Assembly (NCBI RefSeq): GCF_019703875.1
Contig: NZ_AP024110.1
Location: 372,001 to 436,000 of the forward strand
Source: Methyloradius palustris
GTDB taxonomy: Bacteria > Pseudomonadota > Gammaproteobacteria > Burkholderiales > Methylophilaceae
Direction: 5' to 3'
DNA: 64,000 nt
Part shown: positions 52,377 to 61,792 of the stretch, one piece after another
Numbering within the stretch: position 1 is the stretch's first letter
Layout: each line of letters starts with the position of its first letter
The notes under the pieces: generated by a model
Told to the model about the DNA's origin: nothing
Databases searched by the model: none
The model's input: the letters and a program-made list of their open reading frames with translations, nothing else
Translations under genes and position numbers: made by a program

Positions 52377-53126
52377 TTACTTGAAGAAATGCGCGGCGTA
52401 ACGTCTGTTAATTCTTGATAAAGGTAGCATAACTAGCATGTCTGCGGTATTAAAATCAGGGTCCCATGCTGGCTCGCCGCATATATAAGCACCTAAACGC
52501 AAATAGCCTTTGATGAGTGCCGGGGTTTGAACTTCAATGTCTTTTTTCAGGGTTTCCATCGGTAACGGGCAGCGTGGGAATACGCGGTACTCAGGCGGCG
52601 ATAGGTAGTCATTTTGCAGCTTGTGATACAAGCTTGCTGCAACATGGCCGCCGTCTGCCATACCAACACTGCCGCAACCGATCATGAATTCATAACGATT
52701 GGCTTGCATGTATTTAGCTAACCCAGCCCACAGCATGGTGATGGTGGCACCACTTCTGAAATCAGGATGTACGCAAGCACGGCCGACTTCAACGGTACGA
52801 TCTGACAAGTGGCTCAAGCGGCTAAGGTCAAATTCGCCAGCTGAATAATAACCACCAGCTTCACTGACCATCATTGGGCTAAGGATGCGGTAAGTGCCTA
52901 CTACCTTGCCAGTATTGTTATCACGCACCAGCAAATGTTCGCAGAAGTCATCAAAGCCATCACGGTCTAAACCATCTTTACTGGCTAGGTTGGCGCCCAT
53001 TTCTTCGGCAAATATTTTATACCGTAAGCGCTGTGCTTCTTCGATGTCAGAAGCATTACGGGCAAAGCTGACGGTTAAATTCTGAGGTTCTTGCTGTAAG
53101 ACTCGTCCAGAGTGCTTTTCGAGCAT
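52377..53126 (-). CDS. OlsB-like acyl-ACP N-acyltransferase
   Basis: 249 residues, GNAT-like fold of the hemolysin/OlsB family: EAQRLRYKIFAEEMGA, FDDFCEHLLVRD, VGRACVHPDFRSGATITMLWAGL, YEFMIGCGSVGMADGG. It transfers a 3-hydroxyacyl chain to ornithine in characterised relatives. It precedes the PlsC-like gene in a two-gene operon. Confidence 0.85.
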   Translation of the reverse strand: MLEKHSGRVLQQEPQNLTVSFARNASDIEEAQRLRYKIFAEEMGANLASKDGLDRDGFDDFCEHLLVRDNNTGKVVGTYRILSPMMVSEAGGYYSAGEFDLSRLSHLSDRTVEVGRACVHPDFRSGATITMLWAGLAKYMQANRYEFMIGCGSVGMADGGHVAASLYHKLQNDYLSPPEYRVFPRCPLPMETLKKDIEVQTPALIKGYLRLGAYICGEPAWDPDFNTADMLVMLPLSRINRRYAAHFFK

Positions 53127-53231
53127 TTGTCATCCCTTAATTGGTTTTAAACAATTAGGAATTTACGAATTTTAGATGACAGAACGGTGACTGAATATTT
53201 AAGGTTGTGTGAATCAGGTGACATTAAAAAA

Positions 53232-53268
53232 TAAAGCGCTGGATGAGTCTTGCTCATCCAGCGCTTAT
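53232..53268. terminator. Terminator after the SlyB-like gene
   Basis: AAGCGCTGGATGAG / CTCATCCAGCGCTT, 14-bp stem with a 5-nt loop, just beyond the stop of 53304-53756 on the minus strand. Confidence 0.8.
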
Positions 53269-53303
53269 TGTGAAATCTAAACTTAGTTACACATAAATCT
53301 GGT

Positions 53304-53756
53304 TTAGTGGCTAACGCGAGTGGTGCTGCCGCTTTCAACCAGGCGTACTCTTTCGCCAGGTTGAAACGCTTCATCGGCTTCTTGCACAATGGCAACCAAG
53401 GCGCCGCTATCCAGTTTAACGGTAATCTCCAGGCCATTTTTGCGCGTTACGCCTTCTTCAAGCGCGCTACCTGCAACACCGCCAGCAATTGCACCAATTA
53501 CCGCCGCAATGGCTGAACCTTTGCCGCCGCCGATAGTGCTACCGGCGACACCACCAACAACTGCGCCGCCTACAGTACCTACTGGAGATTTTGTGCCTTC
53601 AAGTTTTACCTGACGCACGCTTTCAACCACACCCATTTTGATCGTTTGCACTTTACGTGCTTCATCCCGGCTGTATACGTCGCCTGAGTTTGAGCTGGCA
53701 CAAGCAGCCAATAATACTGAAATCATTAAAACGGCTAATATTTTTACGCTACGCAT
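53304..53756 (-). CDS. SlyB-like outer-membrane lipoprotein (glycine zipper 2TM)
   Basis: 150 residues. The lipobox is VLLAAC (Cys19), then a glycine-zipper segment (VGTVGGAVVGGVAGSTIGGG ... IAGGVAGSALEEGV, about 62-105) and a small C-terminal domain (EITVKLDSGALVAIVQ). Envelope-stability lipoprotein, single gene with its own terminator. Confidence 0.9.
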   Translation of the reverse strand: MRSVKILAVLMISVLLAACASSNSGDVYSRDEARKVQTIKMGVVESVRQVKLEGTKSPVGTVGGAVVGGVAGSTIGGGKGSAIAAVIGAIAGGVAGSALEEGVTRKNGLEITVKLDSGALVAIVQEADEAFQPGERVRLVESGSTTRVSH

Positions 53757-53789
53757 ATTGCACTCCTTCGTTAATTAATCTTCTTAAAC

Positions 53790-54731
53790 TCAATTCAGTT
53801 GAATACTACTACCAAACGCATCTTGGTATAAATCTGCAATCGCAGACTTGCTCGGCTTATGATTCTGTCCGCCACGGCTAGCGATTTTGATTGCACCCAT
53901 TACCGCAGCCAGTTGACCAGATTCTTTCCAGCCCCAACCTTGGTTGATGCCATACAACAAACCTGCGCGGTAGGCATCGCCACAGCCAGTGGGGTCCAGT
54001 ATCTCAGTAGCTTTAACGCAGGGTATTTCTATGCGTTGACCATCGACCATAATCACAGAGCCATCAGCGCCTTTGGTCACGATGAGGGCTTTTACTTTTA
54101 ACGCGATGTCTTCCAGTGATAGACCCGTTTTCTCTTGTAAAAGTTGCCCTTCGTAATCGTTGACGGCAACGTAGTCAGCCATCTCAATAAAGTACAGCAG
54201 CTCTTCACCATTGAACATCGGCAAGCCTTGGCCTGGGTCAAACAAATAGGGGATGCCTGCTTCATGGCATTCACGCGCATGCTGGAACATGCCGTCACGG
54301 CCATCTGGGGCGATAATCGCCACGCTGACATCTTTAGTATGGTTCACGCTATTTTCATGCGAGTGATTCATGGCGCCTGGGTGAAACGCGGTGATCTGGT
54401 TATCACTCATATCCGTGGTGATGAACGCTTGTGCGGTAAAGCTATTGCTGATGGGTTTGATGTGAGTCTGCTTGATTTCATTGCTATCCAGCCAAGTGCG
54501 ATAACTGGCAAAATCAACGCCGACCGTGGCCATGATCAAGGGGTTACCACCCAATAACTGCAGGTTGTAAGCGATATTGCCAGCCGTACCGCCAAATTCA
54601 CGCCGCATTTCTGGTACCAGAAATGCAACATTCAGCATGTGGATTTTGTCGGGTAGGATGTGGTTTTTGAAATGGTCAGGGAAGACCATAATGGTGTCGT
54701 AAGCGAGTGAGCCAGAGATGAGCGTATGCAT
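53790..54731 (-). CDS. PfkB-family carbohydrate/nucleoside kinase
   Basis: 313 residues. Ribokinase fold: REFGGTAGNIAYNLQLLGG at the substrate side and DPTGCGDAYRAGLLYG as the ATP/anion-hole motif with catalytic Asp. The substrate (sugar or adenosine) is not evident. Monocistronic on the minus strand. Confidence 0.88.
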   Translation of the reverse strand: MHTLISGSLAYDTIMVFPDHFKNHILPDKIHMLNVAFLVPEMRREFGGTAGNIAYNLQLLGGNPLIMATVGVDFASYRTWLDSNEIKQTHIKPISNSFTAQAFITTDMSDNQITAFHPGAMNHSHENSVNHTKDVSVAIIAPDGRDGMFQHARECHEAGIPYLFDPGQGLPMFNGEELLYFIEMADYVAVNDYEGQLLQEKTGLSLEDIALKVKALIVTKGADGSVIMVDGQRIEIPCVKATEILDPTGCGDAYRAGLLYGINQGWGWKESGQLAAVMGAIKIASRGGQNHKPSKSAIADLYQDAFGSSIQLN

Positions 54732-54795
54732 GAGGATTTCTTAAGTGGGTAAACCACTTATTATCCTAAGCCCCGCGCACTGTCGCAAGCGAAAA

Positions 54796-55359
54796 TTAAG
54801 CTTTCAGGCTGATATCAATCAATTGTTTGGCGGCTTTTTTGGCGTATTTAATCGCACCAGAGCCACGTTTCATTTGCTCTGCCTGCATCGCACCTTCAAT
54901 CAGCAGTGATAATTGCAGAGAGAGACCTTCGGCATCTTTAACGCCAGCCTCAGCTGCTAGATCAGAAAGATACTGCTTGAACTGGCGTGACTGCTCGGCT
55001 GACAAGCGATGGATCGGGTTTTCTTCATTAGGGAATTCAGCCGATGCCTTGATAAATGCCATGCCACGAAAATCAGGTGCGGTCATCCATTCTTCGATGA
55101 GATCGAACAGTTTTTGCAGTTTTTCATGCGGCTTTTTGGAAGACGCATCCAGCTTTTCAGTGAGCCAGCTTTGAAAATCGTGATGGCCTTTTTGCAATAC
55201 TTCCAGAATCAGCTCTTCTTTGCTGTGGAAGTATTTGTACAGCGTCATTTTGGTTGTACCAGCCACGGCCACGATCATGTCCACGCCCGTAGAGTTGATG
55301 CCTCGGGTTTGAAAAAGCTCCGTAGCCACATGCAATATTTTAGCTCTTAGTGCAGACAT
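54796..55359 (-). CDS. TetR/AcrR-family regulator
   Basis: 187 residues from the ATG at 55359 (GGAGAAGTCGAGCT upstream); an 18-residue upstream extension is unlikely. The N-terminal HTH is ILHVATELFQTRGINSTGVDMIVAVAGTTKMTLYKYFHSKEELI. The effector domain is unassigned. An imperfect palindrome in its promoter suggests autorepression. Confidence 0.9.
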   Translation of the reverse strand: MSALRAKILHVATELFQTRGINSTGVDMIVAVAGTTKMTLYKYFHSKEELILEVLQKGHHDFQSWLTEKLDASSKKPHEKLQKLFDLIEEWMTAPDFRGMAFIKASAEFPNEENPIHRLSAEQSRQFKQYLSDLAAEAGVKDAEGLSLQLSLLIEGAMQAEQMKRGSGAIKYAKKAAKQLIDISLKA

Positions 55360-55394
55360 AGCTCGACTTCTCCAAACTGTTATCAACAAACTAT

Positions 55395-55430
55395 CTGATT
55401 GTATATCAATCAATCGTCAATATACAACAG
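55395..55430. promoter_or_regulatory. Imperfect palindrome, probable TetR operator
   Basis: CTGATTGTATAT and ATATACAACAG arms (one bulge) about 35 bp upstream of the TetR start. Typical TetR-family operator placement. Confidence 0.5.
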
Positions 55431-55583
55431 GGTATATGGTGATCATTAAGCTATGCTCTGGTCGGCTTGTTTGGTGGGCTTGATTGCGTAGTTTGATGAT
55501 TGAAAATATACATCACTGTATTTTTTTTGATTTTTACAGCAGAGCGTGGCTTCAAGTTGCTACGGAAGGCTTGTTTGTCTGCT

Positions 55584-56363
55584 TTAGCCCCTGGAGTTTT
55601 TCATTAGCATAGGCGTGTAGTCGCAATCCACTTTACCCATCAGTTCGCGTGCTGTTTTCTGGTCGCTGGCTTTATTAGATACTTGCCCAGCAATCACGTT
55701 TTGCAGGTAAACCTCTTGCTGTGCTGTTGGCAGTTGCAGCGCTTCAATGTAACGACAGCGGCCATCGCGCATTTTTTCTATTGCTGAATACATTTCTGCG
55801 GTATCGCCCGGGCTGGCCATGCTTGTATCGATGTTTGCGTTTTGTGTCGTGCCTGCCTGAGCTTCTGTTATCGCGACTATCTGGTTGGCCGCATTAGCGT
55901 GTTTTGCCTGGTATCCAAGTAAAACACCTGCACCAAGCAGCACAAAAACACTGGCTGCCAAGCCATATTGAAATGGCTTAACGTTTAAATAATGTTGAGT
56001 GGTTTGTAGCCAGTCAGGTTTGCGCTGGACTTGCATCAAGGCTGATGCTACCTGTTTTGCATGGCCTAGCGCATTACTGGCTGGGTTGGCTTGTTGCTGA
56101 ATGAGCGCGTTGTTTGCCATGTGGTAAATCTGTTGTGCGAACAACTCTGGCGCTTGCAAGCCAGCTTTTTTGGCCTGTTGATTCAGGTAAGCCAATAACT
56201 CAGTACGTGCTGATAATGCATTTTCTGCTTCTGAATTTTCAACAAAATCCGCTTGCGCTTGCATTTCTGAAAGCACTTCGAAGACTGCAAGCAAGCTCTG
56301 CTCAGGCTTGTTTTCATTAGCCTTTAGCTTATTTAAAAACCAGCTTGTATCAATCATCGACAT
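55584..56363 (-). CDS. Hypothetical single-pass membrane protein
   Basis: 259 residues: a soluble Gln/Ala-rich helical N-terminus (about 1-130), one TM segment (about 133-152, YGLAASVFVLLGAGVLLGY) and a periplasmic tail with two cysteines (GRCRYIEAL, KVDCDYTPM). Resembles anti-sigma/zinc-finger-like layouts but has no zinc motif. Family not recognised. It is followed by hemJ upstream on the same strand. Confidence 0.6.
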   Translation of the reverse strand: MSMIDTSWFLNKLKANENKPEQSLLAVFEVLSEMQAQADFVENSEAENALSARTELLAYLNQQAKKAGLQAPELFAQQIYHMANNALIQQQANPASNALGHAKQVASALMQVQRKPDWLQTTQHYLNVKPFQYGLAASVFVLLGAGVLLGYQAKHANAANQIVAITEAQAGTTQNANIDTSMASPGDTAEMYSAIEKMRDGRCRYIEALQLPTAQQEVYLQNVIAGQVSNKASDQKTARELMGKVDCDYTPMLMKNSRG

Positions 56364-56381
56364 TTGATTCTAAATATCCGC

Positions 56382-56795
56382 TTAAAAAGGCTGAACCACA
56401 ACCAATATCACAATGGCGATCAATGCTATGACTGGAATCTCATTAAACCAGCGGTAATACACATGGCTATGCTTGTTGCGATCATGTTTGAAATCCAATA
56501 GCAGTTTGCCGCAGTAGATATGGTAGATGACCAATAAAGCCACTAGCGTCACTTTGGCATGTATCCATGCGCCGCTCGCCCCATAGCCGAGCCAAAGCCA
56601 CATGCCGAAAAATATCGTCAGCACAGCGCCCGGTGTCATGATGCCGAAAAACAGTTTGCGCTCCATAATCTTGAAGCGGGCGATGCTCGCAGCGTCTTCA
56701 GACATGCTGTGGTAAACAAACAGGCGTGGCAGATAAAACAGCCCAGCGAACCACGTCACCATAAAAATAATGTGCCAAGCTTTAATCCAGAGCAT
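56382..56795 (-). CDS. hemJ: Protoporphyrinogen IX oxidase HemJ
   Basis: 137 residues, four TM helices. WIKAWHIIFMVTWFAGLFYLPRLFVYH carries the conserved His and aromatic pattern of HemJ; the second half has KVTLVALLVIYHIYCG and FNEIPVIALIAIVILVVVQPF. It catalyses the penultimate haem step in organisms lacking HemG/HemY. Confidence 0.9.
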   Translation of the reverse strand: MLWIKAWHIIFMVTWFAGLFYLPRLFVYHSMSEDAASIARFKIMERKLFFGIMTPGAVLTIFFGMWLWLGYGASGAWIHAKVTLVALLVIYHIYCGKLLLDFKHDRNKHSHVYYRWFNEIPVIALIAIVILVVVQPF

Positions 56796-56804
56796 TGTTT
56801 TTCC

Positions 56805-57341
56805 TTAACTGCCTTTTGCTGAGTTTGCCAATTGTGCATCCAGTAATTGATGCAAAGCGGCGAAGTTAATCTCACCTACGATTTTACTAATGACACGCCC
56901 TTGCTGATCCAGAATAAAACTGGTCGGTGTGACACGAACATCTTGAAATTTGCTGGAAAGCGCGCCGCTGTCGTCATGCGTAATGATGAAGGGCAGATTG
57001 TTTTTCTTGCTGTAGTTTTTGACTTGATCGATTGGATCATAAGGCATGGAGACTGCCAACACCTCAAACCCTTGTGCCTGATATTTTTCATGGGTTTTGA
57101 TCAATTCAGGCATCTCGGCAATACAGCCAGGGCAGTCTGTTGCCCAGAAATTGACCAATACAATTTTGCCATCCAGAGCGGCGGTATTCATCTTTTTGCC
57201 ATCTATCGTAGTAAAGCTGATGTCAGGCATTTTGGCTTTTTGCGTGAGAGAAAAAGCCAATGCCCCAATCAATATGATGATCGCAACAGGCACGATAAAC
57301 TTTTTCAAGCGGCTGTTAAAGGTTGTAGTAGTTGAATTCAT
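56805..57341 (-). CDS. TlpA/ResA-like membrane-anchored thioredoxin
   Basis: 178 residues. An N-terminal anchor (about 14-34) precedes a thioredoxin fold with active site CPGC (FWATDCPGCIAEMPEL) and cis-Pro region RVTPTSFILD. Periplasmic disulfide reductase, possibly for cytochrome c maturation; the partner is not evident. It lies 9 nt upstream of hemJ, so the two are co-transcribed. Confidence 0.92.
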   Translation of the reverse strand: MNSTTTTFNSRLKKFIVPVAIIILIGALAFSLTQKAKMPDISFTTIDGKKMNTAALDGKIVLVNFWATDCPGCIAEMPELIKTHEKYQAQGFEVLAVSMPYDPIDQVKNYSKKNNLPFIITHDDSGALSSKFQDVRVTPTSFILDQQGRVISKIVGEINFAALHQLLDAQLANSAKGS

Positions 57342-57623
57342 GTGAGGCTGGGCTCTAAAAAAGGCAGAAATCTAAAATGGGCTGAAAATCGGCTCAAGCA
57401 AATGAATCAGGCAAGTAAATATTGTGGTGCTTTTCAAGGGCTTTGTCATGCAAATAATGCGCTTTCAATATAGAACTTAAGCTTCTTGGGCCAACTCTTA
57501 CTGGCACACGAAATAAGTTGTGATAAAAATTACAAATCTTCATATCAATAGCCACATCTGCAAAGGCGTTTTTAGTGCCTCATCAACATGATAGAATTAC
57601 ACTTTTAGCCCCGCAGTCTATTC
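57342..57623. other. 282-bp intergenic region before the DUF3683 oxidoreductase
   Basis: Divergent promoter region for the TlpA-like and DUF3683 genes. No RNA motif recognised. Confidence 0.4.
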
Positions 57624-60600
57624 ATGATCGCTCAGCCAATGACTCTTGAAACCGCAACGCCTCGCTTACGCGAAATACCTTATAACTACACTTCATTCTC
57701 AGACCGCGAAATCGTCATAAGATTCCTCGGCGAAGAAGTCTGGCATGTGTTGAATGAGTTACGTGGTGAGCGTAAAACAGGCCGTTCTGCCCGCATGCTG
57801 TTTGAGGTGCTGGGTGATCTGTGGGTGGTGAGCCGCAATCCTTACTTGCAGGATGATTTGCTGCAGAACAAAAAACGCCGCAAAGCGTTGATTGATGCGC
57901 TTTACCACCGCATTAAGGCGATTGAAGAGCGTAGCAGCGGCAACCCCAAAGTATTGAAAATGGTGATTGCAGCGCGTCAGGCCGTCAACGAGTTTGAAAA
58001 CGACTTCCGCCTTACCGAAAACCTGCGCAAAAAAGCGCTGACCAAACTCGGCAAATATACCCGTAAAGACAATATCCAGTTTGATGGTCTGGCACGTGTG
58101 TCTCATGTGACCGACGCTACCGACTGGCGTGTTGAATACCCATTTGTGGTGATTAACCCGGACACCGAGCAAGAGATTGCGGCACTGGTGCGCATTTGTA
58201 TCGAGTTGGGGCTTACTATCATCCCGCGTGGCGGTGGTACTGGATATACAGGCGGTGCGATTCCGTTGACCAAGCTGTCAGCCGTCATCAATACCGAGAA
58301 GCTGGACAGATATAGCGAAGTGGAAATGACTGCTTTGCCTGGCCTCGAGAAAAAAGTACCAACCATCCATTGTGGCGCTGGTGTCGTGACGCGCCGCGTG
58401 ATGGAGGCCGCCACATCTGCTGGTCTTGAATTCGCCGTTGACCCGACCTCAGCTGATGCTTCATGCATAGGCGGTAATGTCGCCATGAATGCAGGTGGCA
58501 AAAAGGCTGTGCTCTGGGGCACGGCTCTGGATAATCTTGCCTCATGGAGAATGGTCACGCCAGATGCCACTTGGCTTGAAGTTGAGCGACTAGACCACAA
58601 CTTGGGCAAAATCCACGATATCGCCATGGCGCGTTTCCGTATTACGCGTTACGAAGAAGATGGCAAAACCTTGCAAGGTGAGCCTGAAATCCTTGAGATT
58701 CCAGGCCCCAGCTTTCGCACAGTTGGCCTTGGTAAAGACGTCACCGATAAATTCCTTTCTGGTTTGCCTGGCATCCAGAAAGAGGGTTGTGATGGCCTGA
58801 TTACGTCAGCGCGCTTCATCCTGCATCGCATGCCCAAGCATGTGCGTACTGTCTGTCTAGAGTTCTTTGGCCACGTTGCGCTGGCTGTACCTGCAATTGT
58901 TGAGGTGAAAGATTATCTGGATGGTAACCCCAAGGTGATTCTTGCGGGTCTGGAGCACATGGATGAACGCTATGTGAAAGCCGTTGGTTATGCCACCAAG
59001 GCCAACCGTTCAGAGCGCCCAAAGATGGTGCTGATCGCCGACATCGCCAGTGATGATGAAAACGCAGTGGGCGATGCCGCCTCGCAGATCGTGCGCCTGT
59101 GTAATGCGCGCGGTGGAGAAGGGTTCACTGCCGTTTCATCTGAAGCGCGCAAAAAATTCTGGCTTGATCGTGGCCGCACAGCCGCGATTGCCAAGCACAC
59201 CAATGCCTTTAAGATTAACGAGGATGTGGTGATTCCATTGCCACGCCTGGGCGATTACTCAGACGGGATCGAGCGCATCAATATCGAGCTTTCAATCGAT
59301 AACAAACTCAAGCTGGTGGATGCGCTGAATGCGTTTATCTCTGGCAATTTGCCCTTGCTGGAAGACGACGATACGCAAGCCGACCCAGAAATGCTGCTAA
59401 ACAAGCAAAAAATGGCGATGGAGTTATTGAACGAAAAGCACCGCTTCTGGACCAGCGTGCTGGAAAATCTGGATGCACCTATTGCTTCAATTGGTGCTGA
59501 GTATGCTGATCTGGCTGCTGAAAATGTGTTCCGCGCCGTGCAATCGCATCAGGTGCGTATCTCATGGAAGCGCGATATCAAGAAAGCGCTGCACCAGATT
59601 TTCACTGGCCGTGAATATACGAAGATTCTTGAGCGTTGCGATGAAATCCACAAGCAGGTGCTTAAAGGCCGCGTATTTGTTGCTTTGCACATGCACGCGG
59701 GTGATGGCAATGTGCACACCAACATCCCCGTCAATTCTGACGACTATGTGATGATGCAGGCTGCGCATACCGCGGTTGCCCGCATCATGAAACTGGCTGT
59801 TGGCCTGGGCGGCGTGATTTCTGGGGAGCATGGTATCGGCATCACCAAGATGGAGTTTCTGGAAGATAAAGCCATTGAGACATTTGCCAAGTACAAGCAG
59901 AAAGTTGATCCTGAAGGCCGTTTTAACAAGGGCAAGTTGATGGCGGGTGGCGATTTACGCCATGCCTACACGCCTTCATTCTCGCTGATGGAAGCCGAAT
60001 CCATCATCATGGAGCAATCTGCGATAGGCGAGATTGCTGATTCAATCAGCGATTGCCTGCGTTGTGGTAAATGCAAACCAGTTTGCACGACCCATGTGCC
60101 GCGTGCCAATCTGCTGTATTCACCGCGTAACAAAATTCTCGGTACTTCGCTGCTGATTGAGGCTTTCCTCTATGAAGAGCAAACCCGACGCGGTATTTCG
60201 CTCAAACACTTTGATGAGTTCAACGATGTGGCCGACCATTGCACGGTTTGCCATAAGTGCCTGAATCCGTGCCCGGTGGATATTGATTTCGGTGATGTGT
60301 CGGTGGCCATGCGCAACTTCCTGCGTGAGCAGGGCAAAAAGCACTTTAACCCTGGCACAGCCGCATCCATGGCATTCCTGAATGCCAAAGACCCTGCAAC
60401 CATCAAGATGCTGCGCACGGGTATGCTGCAGTTTGGTTTTAAAGCACAGCGATTCGCGCATCAGATTGCCAAAAAGTTAGGCCTGCTCGCCAGCTTCAAA
60501 AAGCATCCGCCAGCGACAGTTGGCAAGCCTGAAGTCAAAGCGCAGGTGATTCACTTCCTGAATCGACCTATGCCTAAAGCCCTGCCGACCAAGACTTCAC

Positions 60601-61466
60601 GGGCTTTGCTTGGGGTTGAAGATGACACCATGATCCCGGTGATCCGCAATCCGCAAAAGACCACGGAAGATTCAGATGCCGTGTTCTATTTCCCTGGATG
60701 CGGATCTGAGCGCCTGTTTTCGAATGTGGGCTTGGCAACGCAAGCCATGCTGTATGAGATTGGTGCGATTACCGTCTTGCCACCGGGCTATCTCTGCTGC
60801 GGCTATCCGCAGACTTCCAGCGGTAACCACGACAAAGGCCAGGAGATCATCACCGATAACCGCGTGCAGTTCCATCGCATCGCCAATACGCTAAATTATC
60901 TCGACATCAAGACCGTGATCGTCTCGTGCGGAACGTGTATGGATCAGCTCCAAAAATACGAGTTCGAGAAAATATTCCCAGGTTGCCGCCTGCTGGACAT
61001 CCACGAATATCTCATGGAAAAAGGGCTCAAGCTCGAGGGCGTCTCAGGTACCCGCTATATGTATCACGACCCTTGCCATAGCCCTATGAAGACCTATGCG
61101 CCGCTCAAGGTGACGAACGCCCTGATGGGTCAGGATGTCGCCCTGAATGATCGTTGCTGCGGTGAGTCTGGTACCTTTGCTGTGGCTCGCCCTGACATTG
61201 CCACCCAAGTCAAAATGCGCAAGCAAGAAGAACTGGAAAAAGGCATGCGCAAGCTTGGCCTCACACCAGGTAAGCCGGAGCAGGATGTGAAGATTCTGAC
61301 TTCTTGCCCATCATGCTTGCAAGGGTTGTCACGTTATGGGGAAGATACGGGCATCACGGCGGATTACATTGTGGTTGAGATGGCGAAGCATCTGCTGGGT
61401 GAGGGGTGGATGGAGGATTATGTGGAGAAGGCGAATAATGGTGGGATAGAGAAGGTATTGCTCTAA
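57624..61466 (+). CDS. DUF3683 FAD-linked oxidase/FeS fusion protein
   Basis: 1280 residues. An N-terminal DUF3683 domain (about 1-165) is followed by FAD-binding 4 (PRGGGTGYTGGAIPL, about 196-210) and an FAD-linked oxidase C domain with HMHAGDGNVHTN and SGEHGIGITKMEFL. Two 4Fe-4S motifs follow (CLRCGKCKPVC about 812-822; CTVCHKCLNPC about 873-883), then two CCG domains (CGYPQTSSG; NDRCCGESG). It is a GlpC/LldE-like D-hydroxyacid or D-lactate dehydrogenase fused in one chain. Substrate undetermined; electrons probably go to quinone. Confidence 0.9.
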   Translation: MIAQPMTLETATPRLREIPYNYTSFSDREIVIRFLGEEVWHVLNELRGERKTGRSARMLFEVLGDLWVVSRNPYLQDDLLQNKKRRKALIDALYHRIKAIEERSSGNPKVLKMVIAARQAVNEFENDFRLTENLRKKALTKLGKYTRKDNIQFDGLARVSHVTDATDWRVEYPFVVINPDTEQEIAALVRICIELGLTIIPRGGGTGYTGGAIPLTKLSAVINTEKLDRYSEVEMTALPGLEKKVPTIHCGAGVVTRRVMEAATSAGLEFAVDPTSADASCIGGNVAMNAGGKKAVLWGTALDNLASWRMVTPDATWLEVERLDHNLGKIHDIAMARFRITRYEEDGKTLQGEPEILEIPGPSFRTVGLGKDVTDKFLSGLPGIQKEGCDGLITSARFILHRMPKHVRTVCLEFFGHVALAVPAIVEVKDYLDGNPKVILAGLEHMDERYVKAVGYATKANRSERPKMVLIADIASDDENAVGDAASQIVRLCNARGGEGFTAVSSEARKKFWLDRGRTAAIAKHTNAFKINEDVVIPLPRLGDYSDGIERINIELSIDNKLKLVDALNAFISGNLPLLEDDDTQADPEMLLNKQKMAMELLNEKHRFWTSVLENLDAPIASIGAEYADLAAENVFRAVQSHQVRISWKRDIKKALHQIFTGREYTKILERCDEIHKQVLKGRVFVALHMHAGDGNVHTNIPVNSDDYVMMQAAHTAVARIMKLAVGLGGVISGEHGIGITKMEFLEDKAIETFAKYKQKVDPEGRFNKGKLMAGGDLRHAYTPSFSLMEAESIIMEQSAIGEIADSISDCLRCGKCKPVCTTHVPRANLLYSPRNKILGTSLLIEAFLYEEQTRRGISLKHFDEFNDVADHCTVCHKCLNPCPVDIDFGDVSVAMRNFLREQGKKHFNPGTAASMAFLNAKDPATIKMLRTGMLQFGFKAQRFAHQIAKKLGLLASFKKHPPATVGKPEVKAQVIHFLNRPMPKALPTKTSRALLGVEDDTMIPVIRNPQKTTEDSDAVFYFPGCGSERLFSNVGLATQAMLYEIGAITVLPPGYLCCGYPQTSSGNHDKGQEIITDNRVQFHRIANTLNYLDIKTVIVSCGTCMDQLQKYEFEKIFPGCRLLDIHEYLMEKGLKLEGVSGTRYMYHDPCHSPMKTYAPLKVTNALMGQDVALNDRCCGESGTFAVARPDIATQVKMRKQEELEKGMRKLGLTPGKPEQDVKILTSCPSCLQGLSRYGEDTGITADYIVVEMAKHLLGEGWMEDYVEKANNGGIEKVLL

Positions 61467-61516
61467 ATGCAATTATCTGAGTTACCTTTTGAAAGTTAAT
61501 ACAACTTTCAGGAGTA

Positions 61517-61792
61517 ATGATGATTAGTCTTTATCAAGAAAATTGCCCTCTTTGTAGCGAACCATCTGAATATGAGCAATGCGATAGAAAAAAGAGGCAA
61601 CTTTTTTATTGCAAGAAATGCAAGCAGCTACTCATTACTGATAGAGCCAAAAGAGAGTTAGTTGGTAAAAATATCAGGCATCAGAGCTTATCTGACCTTT
61701 CTGGAAGCTTGACCAGTAATGAAATTCTTCACATTTCTTTTGAAGAGCGCGAATTGAAATGTGTTGTGGAAGATTACACCTTTTGGCGATAA
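61517..61792 (+). CDS. Small zinc-ribbon hypothetical protein
   Basis: 91 residues with CPLC (10-13) and YCKKC (30-34), a four-Cys zinc ribbon, followed by a helical and acidic tail. AGGAG lies 2-6 nt before ATGATG; either ATG may start. Family not recognised. Confidence 0.55.
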   Translation: MMISLYQENCPLCSEPSEYEQCDRKKRQLFYCKKCKQLLITDRAKRELVGKNIRHQSLSDLSGSLTSNEILHISFEERELKCVVEDYTFWR

